Source: Lysinibacillus parviboronicapiens
Lineage (GTDB): Bacteria > Bacillota > Bacilli > Bacillales_A > Planococcaceae
Length of the DNA stretch: 64,000 nt
Reading direction: 5' to 3'
NCBI RefSeq assembly: GCF_003049575.1
Contig: NZ_PYWI01000001.1
Coordinates: forward strand, 310,001 to 374,000
A model generated the notes under the pieces. It was given only the letters and a program-made list of their open reading frames with translations, was not told the origin of the DNA and made no database searches. The position numbers and the translations under genes are program-made. Below, in pieces: positions 22,916-32,218 of this stretch (its first letter is position 1; every line of letters begins with the position of its first letter).

Positions 22916-23603
22916 CCTGTTCCCCTCTTTCATTTCCAACAAGAGCCGTTCCGACTCGAACGAATGTAGCTCCTTCCTCCACCGCTATTTCAAAGTCATT
23001 AGACATGCCCATTGATAACTCGGTACAAGGTGCGTGTGCGAATCCCCGTTCGGCTATTTGCTGTTGACATTGTTTTAATTGCTTAAAAACAGAGCGAATC
23101 ATTGTTTCATTCTCTGTATTTGGTGCCATTGTCATCAAACCAACAACTTGAATTTTCGTAAAGTTTTGTAAAGTTTCGATAAAAGATATAGCCTCTTCGG
23201 CTGTTAAACCATGTTTTGATTCTTCACCTGATACATTAACTTGTACAAAACATTTTACAGGCTTGTTTGCTCTTTTTTCAATTTCTTCAGCTAAGCTCAA
23301 TCGATCCAACGAATGTAAATAATCAATATCATTAATGACCTGTTTAACTTTGCGTGTTTGAAGTGAGCCAATATAATGCCAATGTACATCAGCTTGAATC
23401 GCTTCAATTTTAAGTTTTAAACCTTCAGGGCGATTTTCTCCTACATGCACGAGCCCTGCTTCAATTGCTTCTTGCGTTCTTTCAACAGAAACCTCTTTTG
23501 TCACAGCGATCAATTCAACATTATCTTGTTCACGATTTGCACGTTTTTGTGCTGCTTGTATTTGTTCTTTAATTTTGGATAAATTTGTTAAGATTTTCGT
23601 CAC
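22899..23603 (-). CDS. ylmE: YggS-family pyridoxal-phosphate homeostasis protein (YlmE)
   Basis: This 234-residue protein has the alanine-racemase-like barrel of the YggS/PROSC family, with the PLP lysine in LIAVTKEVS near residue 36 and the conserved [11 protein letters not shown] and [21 protein letters not shown] near the C-terminus. It binds PLP and buffers B6 vitamers; no enzyme activity is known. The GTG start lies 164 bases from ylmC, where Bacillus has ylmD. Confidence 0.94.
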   Translation of the reverse strand: MTKILTNLSKIKEQIQAAQKRANREQDNVELIAVTKEVSVERTQEAIEAGLVHVGENRPEGLKLKIEAIQADVHWHYIGSLQTRKVKQVINDIDYLHSLDRLSLAEEIEKRANKPVKCFVQVNVSGEESKHGLTAEEAISFIETLQNFTKIQVVGLMTMAPNTENETMIRSVFKQLKQCQQQIAERGFAHAPCTELSMGMSNDFEIAVEEGATFVRVGTALVGNERGEQDEHEK

Positions 23604-23767
23604 TTTTTTCCCAACTTTGCAACATTAGTTTCTTTTATTGTAACAAGCAACGCTTTATTTATCAATGAATAGCCTGACCTATTAGTGAAAGTACATTCGC
23701 GTTGTTCTTCCGCAAGTGAAGCAAAGATATTCTCATATTGGCTATTTTAACGCACGAGAAGCTAGGG

Positions 23768-24004
23768 CTACGATAGAGCCTTCACAAGTATAACATCCTT
23801 ACCAACAACCAAGACATCCTTCATATAAACTTTTCTAACTGAATCTTCTCCTCTAAAAAAACCAAGATACTTACGAGGTTCTGCTATCATAAATGCAGTT
23901 ACATAGCCTGTTTCCTTCGAAACCTCTGCATCTACAACAAACCCTAAAAAACGCCCATTTCCAGCTTCGATTACTTCTTTTTGCTGTAAATTTGAGAAAC
24001 GCAT
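23768..24004 (-). CDS. ylmC: PRC-barrel sporulation protein YlmC/YmxH
   Basis: This 78-residue single-domain protein (FSNLQQKEVIEAGNGRFLGF, VDAEVSKETG) has the PRC-barrel pattern of the YlmC/YmxH family found in spore formers. It lies directly downstream of sigG, as in Bacillus apart from ylmA. GGAGGGGTATAGA precedes the ATG. Its molecular function is not established. Confidence 0.9.
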   Translation of the reverse strand: MRFSNLQQKEVIEAGNGRFLGFVVDAEVSKETGYVTAFMIAEPRKYLGFFRGEDSVRKVYMKDVLVVGKDVILVKALS

Positions 24005-24088
24005 TCTATACCCCTCCTAAATCAATGACATTATACATAATTGTACATTTTACGGTCCTTCGGTTAGCGTTTTTCTAACTGAATGAAG

Positions 24089-24121
24089 ATAAAATGCGCA
24101 CCGAAATCTCGGGTGCGCATT
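24089..24121 (-). terminator. Terminator downstream of sigG
   Basis: Minus strand: ATGCGCACCCGAG and CGGTGCGCAT form a 9-10 pair stem, followed by TTTTATC. It sits between the sigG stop and ylmC. Confidence 0.88.
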
Positions 24122-24127
24122 GTCTAC

Positions 24128-24901
24128 TTACTTATAATCTTTCTGCATCGTTTCTATTGCATTTTTTTCTAGTCGTGAAATTTGCGCTTGAGAAATCCCC
24201 AGTTCCTTTGCAATTTCAGTTTGTGTCTCACCAAAATAAAAACGCTTTGCTACAATCATTTGCTGACGTACATCTAACTTTTGCAAACTTTCTTTTACCG
24301 ACACGTAGGCAACCCATTGATCTTCCGATACATCATCATCACGTAATTGGTCCATCATATAAACAGCGTCCCCGCCGTCTGAATAAATGGGCTCTTGTAA
24401 TGAAACTGGGTCTTGAATGGCATCTAAAGCGAATAAAACATCTTCCTTTTTCATGTCAATCATTTCAGCAATTTCTTCAATCGTTGGTTCTCGCAAATTA
24501 TCGGTTATCCATTGCTCCTTAGCCTGCATCGCCTTATACGCAATATCTCTAAGTGAACGAGAAACACGTAGTGCATGATGATCACGCAGATGGCGACGAA
24601 TTTCACCAATGATCATTGGTACAGCATATGTTGAAAATCGTACATTATGCTTTAAATCAAAATGATCGATGGCTTTCATGAGGCCAATACAGCCTACCTG
24701 AAATAAATCATCTGCCTGTTCACCCCTATAGGCAAATCGCCCGACAATACTGAGCACTAACCTTAAATTGCACATTACAAGCTCTTCTCTAATCTCGGTT
24801 TCTCCTGCTTGTAAACGGATGAAGAGTTCCTTCATTTCCTCGTGCTTTAAAATTGGCAAAGTCGATGTATCTAAGCCGCAAAGATCTACTTTTGTTCGCA
24901 T
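24128..24901 (-). CDS. sigG: Forespore sigma factor SigG
   Basis: This 257-residue sigma-70-type factor is active in the forespore after engulfment. Region 2 shows DDLFQVGCIGLMKAIDHFD and the -10-reading YAVPMIIGEIRRHLRD. Region 4 at the C-terminus has ETQTEIAKELGISQAQISRL. The N-terminus (KVDLCGLDTSTLP) matches SigG of Bacillus and carries the segment bound by anti-sigma factors. A separate sigma-F-like promoter is seen upstream. It is adjacent to sigE, the classical spoIIG-spoIIIG arrangement. Confidence 0.97.
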   Translation of the reverse strand: MRTKVDLCGLDTSTLPILKHEEMKELFIRLQAGETEIREELVMCNLRLVLSIVGRFAYRGEQADDLFQVGCIGLMKAIDHFDLKHNVRFSTYAVPMIIGEIRRHLRDHHALRVSRSLRDIAYKAMQAKEQWITDNLREPTIEEIAEMIDMKKEDVLFALDAIQDPVSLQEPIYSDGGDAVYMMDQLRDDDVSEDQWVAYVSVKESLQKLDVRQQMIVAKRFYFGETQTEIAKELGISQAQISRLEKNAIETMQKDYK

Positions 24902-24945
24902 ATTCGATTCCTCCGGATGTTATTCTCTGACTAAACCGTTACATC

Positions 24946-24973
24946 AGTTTGTCCGAGAGAATCGAGAATATGC
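24946..24973 (-). promoter_or_regulatory. Possible sigma-F/G promoter of sigG
   Basis: Minus strand: GCATA (24969-24973) and GGACAAACT (24946-24954) match the known sigma-F elements GYATA and GGNNANANT. The spacer is 14 bases, slightly short. It lies about 45 bases before sigG, which is expected to be sigma-F-dependent. Confidence 0.55.
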
Positions 24974-25015
24974 AGAAAAATTACGACCAATTTTAGGTAG
25001 GATAAATTTCCCTAA

Positions 25016-25723
25016 CTATGATATTGGCTGATTTAAATTTTCCCGTAAATCCTGAATAATTTTCTTCTCTAGGCGGGAAATATATGATTGCGAGATACCT
25101 AAATGATCAGCTACTTCTTTTTGTGTCATTTCTATTTTTCCGTTTAAGCCAAAACGACATTCCATAATATATCTTTCACGTGCACCTAGTAAATTAATGG
25201 CATGGAACATATGCTGACGTTCAATTTTCTTTTCTACATTATCTAAAATAATATGTTCCTCTGTACCTAAAATATCAGATAATAGTAATTCATTTCCGTC
25301 TGCATCCGAATTTAATGGTTCATCAAGCGAAACCTCACCCTTCATGCGACTTGTCTTACGCAAATGCATCAAGATTTCATTTTCAATACAACGTGATGCG
25401 TACGTTGCAAGCTTAATATTTTTATCTGTATTGAACGTTTCAATCGCCTTAATCAAGCCAATTGATCCAATACTAATTAAATCCTCAATCGGCGTACCCG
25501 TATTATCAAAACGTCTAGCAATATAAACAACAAGACGTAAATTCCGTTCAATAAGTGTGTCTCTTGCTCGTAAATCTCCGTTCATAAAGGATGCAATGAC
25601 TGTGACTTCTTCTTCTCGACTTAGTGGCACTGGCAATGAATCATTTCCCCCTATATAGTACGTTTCACGACTCCGAAACTTACCCCATAATTTTTTCAAG
25701 CTAGCAAGTAGCCTAAGAAGCAA
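25016..25723 (-). CDS. sigE: Mother-cell sigma factor SigE (pro-sigma-E)
   Basis: This 235-residue early mother-cell sigma factor is made as an inactive precursor. The basic and hydrophobic N-terminus of about 21 residues ([20 protein letters not shown]) precedes [15 protein letters not shown], which aligns with the processed start in Bacillus, so the pro-sequence is cut by SpoIIGA. Region 2 has [19 protein letters not shown] and region 4 has [24 protein letters not shown] start at 25721-25723 follows GGGGGAGAACTA. It lies 13 bases after spoIIGA, which encodes its protease. Confidence 0.97.
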   Translation of the reverse strand: MLLRLLASLKKLWGKFRSRETYYIGGNDSLPVPLSREEEVTVIASFMNGDLRARDTLIERNLRLVVYIARRFDNTGTPIEDLISIGSIGLIKAIETFNTDKNIKLATYASRCIENEILMHLRKTSRMKGEVSLDEPLNSDADGNELLLSDILGTEEHIILDNVEKKIERQHMFHAINLLGARERYIMECRFGLNGKIEMTQKEVADHLGISQSYISRLEKKIIQDLRENLNQPIS

Positions 25724-25736
25724 TAGTTCTCCCCCT

Positions 25737-26570
25737 CTATGAGTTATTTGAAAGCGCTGAAAAATGTAAAATTGCTGCTGTGCTATGTGGAAAATTTTTA
25801 GCTTTTTTCGTTAAAACGATATATTCATCTGCCTTCACTTGTGACGTCTCCCCTTTTATAAGCCACTCATCAAAGCGAAAGCCTAATACAACTGTTTGTT
25901 CCTGCACTGTATTTACATGAATAAATCGAATAAGTCGTTGATAATCTGCTGAAAACATTGATACATCGTACGGATCGGATTCTTGCCATTCAGATAATGC
26001 TTTTCGCATCGCTATTGGTAAATGTGGTCGTAACGCTGTATAAGAGACAAAATGAACAGGCTTTCCAGATAAAGGCTCGATGCATTGATTTCCCGTATCA
26101 ACAAATGCCGAAAGAGGTATCGCTACATCAAAAATCTTTAACGTCGTATCAAAAACAAACTGACCACTTACACGCTCCAACTTCACAAACCCCCATTGTT
26201 TATAAAAAACAGCGAGATAACCAATGGTAAGTACTATGCAAATTAACATAAAATGAATGACAGAAAGATTCTTTAAATACGGTTGTAACGCTGTTAATAG
26301 CCCGCCAATAACAATTGTTGCTACCAGTACTATTGGTCCTTGTTTTTGAAAACTTCGAATCTTGAAGTGAAATGCAATACCAATTAGCACAATAAAACTT
26401 AGCAATATGATGATTAGCTTTTGACCACCGATTACAGCTATCAAACTACTACAAATAGAACTCATTAATAATCTCGTATTCTTTACATGAACCCGTGTTA
26501 CCTTTGCCGTAAACGTGAGTATCGCTAGATTATAAAGCGTATTAATGAGCACCAGCCATTCTCCATACAT
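25737..26570 (-). CDS. spoIIGA: Sporulation sigma-E factor-processing peptidase SpoIIGA
   Basis: This 277-residue protein has five membrane segments in the first 150 residues and a cytoplasmic aspartic-protease-like domain with the catalytic DTG in [17 protein letters not shown] near residue 157. It dimerises at the septum and cleaves pro-sigma-E after the SpoIIR signal from the forespore. AGGAGGCGGCTGTT precedes the ATG. It is the first gene of the spoIIG operon. Confidence 0.96.
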   Translation of the reverse strand: MYGEWLVLINTLYNLAILTFTAKVTRVHVKNTRLLMSSICSSLIAVIGGQKLIIILLSFIVLIGIAFHFKIRSFQKQGPIVLVATIVIGGLLTALQPYLKNLSVIHFMLICIVLTIGYLAVFYKQWGFVKLERVSGQFVFDTTLKIFDVAIPLSAFVDTGNQCIEPLSGKPVHFVSYTALRPHLPIAMRKALSEWQESDPYDVSMFSADYQRLIRFIHVNTVQEQTVVLGFRFDEWLIKGETSQVKADEYIVLTKKAKNFPHSTAAILHFSALSNNS

Positions 26571-26599
26571 AACAGCCGCCTCCTACTTACAAAGTTATC

Positions 26600-26660
26600 A
26601 CGCCGCAGTCACAAATATTGTCAAACAATCGCATCAATTCCTTAAAATGTTTTGACAAAA
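26600..26660 (-). promoter_or_regulatory. Probable Spo0A-controlled promoter of spoIIGA-sigE
   Basis: Minus strand: TTTTGTCAAAA (26650-26660) resembles a 0A box (TTTGTCGAA) and lies 25 bases upstream of a -35-like TTGACA (26619-26624). That -35 itself overlaps an inverted 0A-like TTGTCAAAC on the other strand. A GTGATA or GATAAC sequence follows at 17-19 bases. The B. subtilis spoIIG promoter is likewise a sigma-A promoter with 0A boxes at and above -35. Confidence 0.55.
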
Positions 26661-26793
26661 TACATGCTTTCCTTACACAATTGAACATAATAAAGAAAAT
26701 TAATTTCAATATAGGCAATTTATAGGCAATCACTAATCACTTCAAAAGATTAAAAACATCAAAGCAAAAGAATAGTTGCTCCCCAACCAATAT

Positions 26794-26832
26794 AAAAAGC
26801 TCGTATTTTACATAAGTAAAATACGAGCTTTT
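26794..26832 (-). terminator. Terminator downstream of ftsZ
   Basis: Perfect inverted arms AAAAGCTCGTATTTTAC and GTAAAATACGAGCTTTT with a 4-base loop lie about 20 bases after the ftsZ stop; the minus strand ends in TTTTTATA. It closes the dcw cluster transcript. Confidence 0.93.
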
Positions 26833-26852
26833 AAGAAGTCAAAGTTTTTTGG

Positions 26853-28010
26853 TTATCCCCGATTTTTACGATTACGTAAAAATGCAGGTACCTCAAGCAT
26901 ATCATCCTGTGCATAATTCTGATGATTTTGACGTGGCTGTTCTTGCTGCACATGAACTTCTTGACGTTGCTCACGAATTGGTGCTTGTTGTTGAGGAGCA
27001 GCTTGTCGATTAGTATTTAACGCTGGTCGTACAGATCCACGTTGTTGTTGTAAAGCTTCTTCAGTAAAACCAGTCGCAATAACTGTTACAATAATTTCAT
27101 CTTTTAAATTCTCGTTAATAACAGAACCGAAAATCATATTCACTTCTTCATCAGACGCTGAAGCTACGATATCTGCTGCTTCTTGAACTTCAAATAAGCT
27201 AAGGTTTGAACCGCCTGTAATATTCATAAGAACACCTTTTGCACCATCAATAGATGATTCAAGTAAAGGACTCGAAATAGCTTTTTTCGCTGCTTCTGCA
27301 GCACGGTTTTCTCCTGTTGCAATACCAATACCCATTAATGCAGAACCTTTATTAGACATAATTGTTTTAACGTCTGCAAAGTCTAAGTTAATAAGTCCAG
27401 GTGTTGCGATTAAATCTGAAATACCTTGTACACCTTGTCGTAAAACATTATCTGCTTCACGGAAGGCTTCTAGCATTGGCGTAGATTTATCGACAATTTG
27501 TAATAGCTTGTCGTTCGGAATGACGATTAATGTATCAACCGCTTCCTTCATGCCGCCAATACCACCGATTGCTTGTGTTTGACGCTTACGACCTTCAAAT
27601 GTGAATGGCCGAGTTACTACACCTACTGTAAGTGCACCTAAATCACGTGCGATTTGCGCAATAACTGGGGCAGCACCAGTGCCTGTACCGCCACCCATTC
27701 CAGCCGTTACGAATACCATATCCGCACCGCGAAGAACTTCTTCTAATTGTTCACGACTTTCTTCCGCAGCCTTTTTCCCTACTTCGGGATTAGCACCAGC
27801 ACCTAAGCCTCGTGTAAGCTTTGTACCAATTTGTAACTTTATTTCAGCCTTCGATAAATTTAAAGCTTGTGCATCTGTATTTACTGCGATAAAGTCAACA
27901 CCTTGTACACCATGTTCTATCATTCGGTTAACAGCGTTGTTACCGCCGCCACCGACACCAATGACTTTTATAACTGCAAGTTGATCAACACTTGTATCAA
28001 ATTCTAACAT
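26853..28010 (-). CDS. ftsZ: Cell division protein FtsZ
   Basis: This tubulin-like GTPase of about 385 residues builds the Z-ring. The nucleotide loop [13 protein letters not shown] is near residue 105, and [15 protein letters not shown] is at the N-terminus. A Q-rich linker (about 320-370) leads to the C-terminal peptide [17 protein letters not shown], which binds FtsA, SepF and other partners. The start at 28008-28010 follows GTGGGAGGAAAAAAAGT; 14 extra upstream codons in frame have no ribosome site. It lies 54 bases after ftsA. Confidence 0.98.
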   Translation of the reverse strand: MLEFDTSVDQLAVIKVIGVGGGGNNAVNRMIEHGVQGVDFIAVNTDAQALNLSKAEIKLQIGTKLTRGLGAGANPEVGKKAAEESREQLEEVLRGADMVFVTAGMGGGTGTGAAPVIAQIARDLGALTVGVVTRPFTFEGRKRQTQAIGGIGGMKEAVDTLIVIPNDKLLQIVDKSTPMLEAFREADNVLRQGVQGISDLIATPGLINLDFADVKTIMSNKGSALMGIGIATGENRAAEAAKKAISSPLLESSIDGAKGVLMNITGGSNLSLFEVQEAADIVASASDEEVNMIFGSVINENLKDEIIVTVIATGFTEEALQQQRGSVRPALNTNRQAAPQQQAPIREQRQEVHVQQEQPRQNHQNYAQDDMLEVPAFLRNRKNRG

Positions 28011-28064
28011 ACTTTTTTTCCTCCCACGGTAACTCGACTCTGTATCATTCATTACGCATTCAAG

Positions 28065-29348
28065 TTAATCAAAAAATTTATCAAATAATTTTTTTGCTCT
28101 CCCGATTACGCTTCCCTTAGACTCTGATGGTGCAACATATTCTTGCTTCTTAGGTGTCGCTGATTGAGCTCCTACAACCGCATATTCACTAGGTTGCGTA
28201 TTCGTACTTTTTCCGTAAAAATCATCTTCTAAATAGGCGTAACGAATTAGTCCGACTGCCGTCGTAAATGAAGGCTCTCTAACGCCAATATAATCAGGTA
28301 TATATATTCTAACACGCGTTTGCAATATTTGGCGCGCCAGTTGCGCAATACCATCAAGCTTTGCAACTCCACCTGTTAAAACAACTCCACCTGGTAAATC
28401 CCGCACACCTAGTCGCGCTAACTCATCAATTACAAGCTCGAATAATTCTTCCAAGCGAGCACCAATAATTTCTGAAATAAAACGCTGGCTGTACTGATCT
28501 CTTGAATCTGTACCTACAATCGGCACTTCAAAGAGTTCTTCGTCTGATGCATCGTCGTAAAAGGCATGTCCAAATTGGTGTTTGATTTGTTCTGCTTGCT
28601 CTGTTGGTGTTTTTAAGACAATTGAAATGTCTTTTGTAATATGATCTCCACCAACTGGTATCACACCCGTATGAGTTAACAGACCTTCTTCAAATACTGC
28701 TATAGTTGTTGAACCGCCTCCTAATTCGATGAAGGCAGTACCTTGATTTTTCTCATCTTCCGTTAAAGCGAAATAACCAGCTGCCAATGGTTGCAAATAA
28801 ATTTCTCTAATGCTTAAGCCTGCTCGCTCTACACAACGAAGTACATTGTGTAAAAGTGTTTTAGAGGTTGTAATCATCGTTGCATCCATTTCGAGACGAA
28901 TACCAATCATACCGCGAGGATCTTTGATTTCGTCTAAATTATCCACAATAAATTGTTTTGGAATAATGTTAACTAATTCACGTTCAGGAGGTATTGACAT
29001 GACCTGTGCAGATTCTACCACTCTGTCTAAGTCATCATCTGTAATTTCTCTATTTTCACTATTTACAGCGACAACACCCTTAACTAGCTGTAACATCGTC
29101 TGGTTTGCTGGAACTCCTAGCACGACTTCATCGATTTGATAGCCGGTCATTCGTTCTGCTTGTTCCACTGCCTTTCGAATAGATTGAACTGTTGCATCAA
29201 TGTCAACAATCGCACCTTTGCGAACTCCATTCGATTTTACATTTCCGACCCCAATTACATGTAATTGTCCGTCGCTCATTTCACCTATTAATACTTTGAT
29301 AGAGGATGACCCAATATCAAGTGATATATATAACTCTTGCTGATTCAA
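28065..29348 (-). CDS. ftsA: Cell division protein FtsA
   Basis: This 427-residue actin-like ATPase anchors FtsZ to the membrane. The phosphate-1 motif is SLDIGSSSIKVLIGE at the start, the phosphate-2 region is AFIELGGGSTTIAVFEEG, and the adenosine motif is LPGGVVLTGGVAKLDG. The C-terminal amphipathic membrane helix is GRAKKLFDKFFD. A TTG start at 29346-29348 follows AGGAGGTGCAGCGAA. Confidence 0.97.
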   Translation of the reverse strand: MNQQELYISLDIGSSSIKVLIGEMSDGQLHVIGVGNVKSNGVRKGAIVDIDATVQSIRKAVEQAERMTGYQIDEVVLGVPANQTMLQLVKGVVAVNSENREITDDDLDRVVESAQVMSIPPERELVNIIPKQFIVDNLDEIKDPRGMIGIRLEMDATMITTSKTLLHNVLRCVERAGLSIREIYLQPLAAGYFALTEDEKNQGTAFIELGGGSTTIAVFEEGLLTHTGVIPVGGDHITKDISIVLKTPTEQAEQIKHQFGHAFYDDASDEELFEVPIVGTDSRDQYSQRFISEIIGARLEELFELVIDELARLGVRDLPGGVVLTGGVAKLDGIAQLARQILQTRVRIYIPDYIGVREPSFTTAVGLIRYAYLEDDFYGKSTNTQPSEYAVVGAQSATPKKQEYVAPSESKGSVIGRAKKLFDKFFD

Positions 29349-29444
29349 TTCGCTGCACCTCCTTGAAAAAATGCTCTTAATTTCATTCTATTGTAAATCT
29401 AGCGTAATGTCTAAGCAAATCGAGTATTTTAGGCAATTTTTCTC

Positions 29445-29816
29445 TTACTCTATGGAATTTTTGTTCTTCTTGTGACGTTTTTCATCCAACCGAGTTAGTA
29501 ATATACGCCTAATGATTGCTATATTTTGGAACAAACGTACTCCGAAAGCAAAAATGGCTGCTAAATACAAGTCCACCCCTAAATTCACACCTAAGAAGGC
29601 GAGTCCTGCTGCCAGAACTATATTAAAAAAGAAACCTGATACAAAAACTTTATCATCATAAACTTGCTGTAATTGAGCTCGTATGCCGCCAAATAATGTA
29701 TCTAACGCTGCCAAAACAGCTATTGAAAGATAATTTTCATAAATAGAGGGTATCTGGATATTTGTTAATAAGCCCAAGGCAAGTCCAAATACTAAGCCTA
29801 AAAATGGTAGCCACAT
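29445..29816 (-). CDS. sbp: Small basic protein Sbp (DUF1290)
   Basis: This 123-residue membrane protein has three or four hydrophobic segments. MWLPFLGLVFGLALGLLTNI and SIAVLAALDTLFGGIRAQLQ match the conserved Sbp family located just before ftsA in Bacilli. It ends in a basic tail (RLDEKRHKKNKNSIE). Its function is not known; a link to division is inferred from position only. Confidence 0.93.
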   Translation of the reverse strand: MWLPFLGLVFGLALGLLTNIQIPSIYENYLSIAVLAALDTLFGGIRAQLQQVYDDKVFVSGFFFNIVLAAGLAFLGVNLGVDLYLAAIFAFGVRLFQNIAIIRRILLTRLDEKRHKKNKNSIE

Positions 29817-29819
29817 ATA

Positions 29820-30539
29820 TTAATCTCCTTTTTTGCCCTCTGTTAAATAATCGTTTGTCAATGGATGATCAAATGCTGGGATTGTTAAATACTCAGTCGG
29901 TTCTTCTATTACTAAATTAAAATTATCTAAATAAAACGAGTCGATAAATGTGGAAGCTTGAATCGAGCTATACATTTTTTGCGCTTCCTTAAATGAAGTT
30001 GTCCCAACATAAATTTCGAATGGTGGCGAAGACAGTGGTACACTATTCACCGTTGTTTTTCCATTTATGTCTCGAATGGCTGTCGTATGTACAATGCGGT
30101 TCCCATCAATGGCAACATTTGCAGCATCGTATTTAAACAAGGCATTCAATAATTGAGTCAATAAATCAGGAGAAATTTCTTCAATGTCATAGCCCATTGC
30201 AACTAATTCAGGCGCTGGTTCCACGCGAAGTATAACGCCTGGTCCTGTGACAGCTGTTAGTCCTGCCTGCTGTTTTAAACGATCCAATGTTTCATTTAAA
30301 ATAGATTGTAAATTTGTTTTTTCAGATTGCTCATAGCGACCCACTACATCATTAAGTGAGCGAATATCTGCTAATAATGTGGAATGCCTTTTTTTCTCTT
30401 CTGCTAATTCTTCTCGTATGGCCCAAATATCTCGTGTATCTCGCTCAGCTGGTTTCTGAATGGTATTGTATTGTACCGCTATCATCAAACCGATAATAAA
30501 TAGCACGATCGTTATTCGGGTGTACATATTTTTTTTCAA
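29820..30539 (-). CDS. ylxX: DUF881 membrane-anchored coiled-coil protein (YlxX-like)
   Basis: This protein of about 239 residues has one N-terminal membrane helix (MYTRITIVLFIIGLMIAVQY), a coiled coil (about 45-90) and a periplasmic-side DUF881 domain with VTGPGVILRVE and the NALFKYDAANVAIDGNRIV motif. The TTG start at 30537-30539 is chosen because AGGAGG lies 7 bases upstream; a longer frame of 33 extra codons has no such site. DUF881 genes accompany sbp and divIB in Gram-positives; the role is unknown. Confidence 0.88.
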   Translation of the reverse strand: MKKNMYTRITIVLFIIGLMIAVQYNTIQKPAERDTRDIWAIREELAEEKKRHSTLLADIRSLNDVVGRYEQSEKTNLQSILNETLDRLKQQAGLTAVTGPGVILRVEPAPELVAMGYDIEEISPDLLTQLLNALFKYDAANVAIDGNRIVHTTAIRDINGKTTVNSVPLSSPPFEIYVGTTSFKEAQKMYSSIQASTFIDSFYLDNFNLVIEEPTEYLTIPAFDHPLTNDYLTEGKKGD

Positions 30540-30657
30540 AATAGCCCCTCCTAGACGTATCGTTAACGCCTCTGCGTCATTGCGTTCAGACTCGTGCAAG
30601 GAGCTGTTACAGTAACCGTAGGCTTGTCCTATATCCATCTACAAAAACTAGATATAG

Positions 30658-31386
30658 TTAACTTTCTATTTTTACATTTGGCATTATTAATTTTTGATTT
30701 TCTTCTAGTGACACGACAATATTGTCATTTAATAGCTGGTCTACTACACCTCCACTTAAGTTTAATGAGGCACTGAGTGTTGACGAATCGCCTACTGCCT
30801 CAATAACAAAAGGTGCTGGGTGTTGCTTGCCATCAATCGTGATAACAGGCCCATTACAACGAATATAGGAATTGGCCATAATCCGTTGTCCATTAATAGC
30901 AATTGCCTGTGCACCAGAAATTTTCAGCTCATTTAACAGCTTAAAAACATGACTTTCATGCACAATATAATCATTAGGATTGACTGATTTAGGGTCATAA
31001 TCTCCATCTTGAAGGGTAATACGTATTCCTTTTCCTTCTGAATTTAAATCACCCAATATTAAACGTAAATCTTCTGCTTGTTCAACAAGCTGTTTGTAAT
31101 CCTTTTCACTAGATGCAAATTGTTTTTCATATTTGCGAATTTTCTCTTGTAAAGCACTAGCCTCTTCTGTAAGCTCTTTATTGCGCTCTTGCTGTTCAAT
31201 TAACTCTTCACGGTAGGAATCTTCTTGCTCAAAAAGCTGTGAATTAATAGCACTGGATTCTCGATTATCCTTCGCCTGATTGTAGGAGTAGCCGATGATA
31301 AAGCCTGTTGTCACACAAACGATGAGCAGCTCAAATTGTTTTCTTGAAAAGAAATTTCCTTTGCTATTCGTTTTCTTGTTGTTCAT
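30658..31386 (-). CDS. ylxW: DUF881 membrane-anchored coiled-coil protein (YlxW-like)
   Basis: This 242-residue paralogue of the next gene downstream has an N-terminal membrane helix (FELLIVCVTTGFIIGYSYN), a coiled coil at about 50-105, and the DUF881 domain with GKGIRITLQDGDYD, LLNELKISGAQAIAINGQRI and a C-terminal GGVVDQLLNDNIVV. Its start overlaps divIB by 23 bases, so translation is probably coupled. Tandem DUF881 genes at this place are also seen in Bacillus. Confidence 0.88.
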   Translation of the reverse strand: MNNKKTNSKGNFFSRKQFELLIVCVTTGFIIGYSYNQAKDNRESSAINSQLFEQEDSYREELIEQQERNKELTEEASALQEKIRKYEKQFASSEKDYKQLVEQAEDLRLILGDLNSEGKGIRITLQDGDYDPKSVNPNDYIVHESHVFKLLNELKISGAQAIAINGQRIMANSYIRCNGPVITIDGKQHPAPFVIEAVGDSSTLSASLNLSGGVVDQLLNDNIVVSLEENQKLIMPNVKIES

Positions 31387-32197
31387 CTTCAGTCACTTCC
31401 TGGTTGGCCGTTTCTCCATCTGGATTTTCTACCATGTCAATACTTACTTGGTTGTACTCATCATTAAAAGGACGATAATACGAGCCGACCTCTAAATCGA
31501 TAACACCTTTTTCTAAATTTGCAATTTGAGCCACAATTGAAGGGTAATAATTTAGCTTTTCTGCTAAAGTCTGAATAACAGCTCGCACCTCATATCCATC
31601 ATTCATATAAAGCTTGACCGCATTTGGATTGGTCTCATTACCATTCGTATTTACTTGTGAGATTAAGGCTAAAACTTCTGGTTTTAAGCGTGCTAACTGC
31701 TCTACAAGCTTTTGAATTGTTTTTTCCCCTGTTATGCCTATAAAGACAGGTGCATCAATCGGAATGTTGTCTTCAGCCTGCTCAAACCGTTTACCATTCT
31801 CAAGTAAAGGATAATAGGTACCATCACCAGCTAAGTACGCAACTTTTTTCCATTCCTTTATATCAATCGTTACGCTTCGTGGCCAATTACGCTTAACTTG
31901 TGCCTTTTGTACCCACTTGTCCTTTAGTAAGGCCTTTTCTACATCTTCTTCTTTAAAGCTCCACATCGACTTTCCAAGTGCTAATTTACTAGCTTGTAAG
32001 TAATATTGCTCGTCTGCTAATTGTGCACCATTTACGGTGATCTTTTTGATATCACTGTAAGGAGATTGAAAATAAAGGAGTACTGCTAGTACTAAAAAGA
32101 AAAGTAATATTAGCACTATAAATTTGCGATTCGTACGCTTTTTTCGTCGCTTCTTAAGCGTAGGTATGCGATCTTCTATATCAATTACTTTCTCCAA
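31364..32197 (-). CDS. divIB: Cell division protein DivIB (FtsQ family)
   Basis: This 277-residue protein has a basic cytoplasmic N-terminus (LKKRRKKRTNRK), one membrane helix (FIVLILLFFLVLAVLLYF) and an extracellular POTRA domain beginning SDIKKITVNGAQLADEQYYL near residue 50, then a beta domain to about 230 and an acidic tail. DivIB works with FtsL and DivIC to activate septal wall synthesis. It lies 21 bases after spoVE with no murG or murB between, unlike B. subtilis. Confidence 0.94.
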   Translation of the reverse strand: MEKVIDIEDRIPTLKKRRKKRTNRKFIVLILLFFLVLAVLLYFQSPYSDIKKITVNGAQLADEQYYLQASKLALGKSMWSFKEEDVEKALLKDKWVQKAQVKRNWPRSVTIDIKEWKKVAYLAGDGTYYPLLENGKRFEQAEDNIPIDAPVFIGITGEKTIQKLVEQLARLKPEVLALISQVNTNGNETNPNAVKLYMNDGYEVRAVIQTLAEKLNYYPSIVAQIANLEKGVIDLEVGSYYRPFNDEYNQVSIDMVENPDGETANQEVTEDEQQENE

Positions 32198-32218
32198 AAA
32201 AGTACTCCTCCTTTATAT

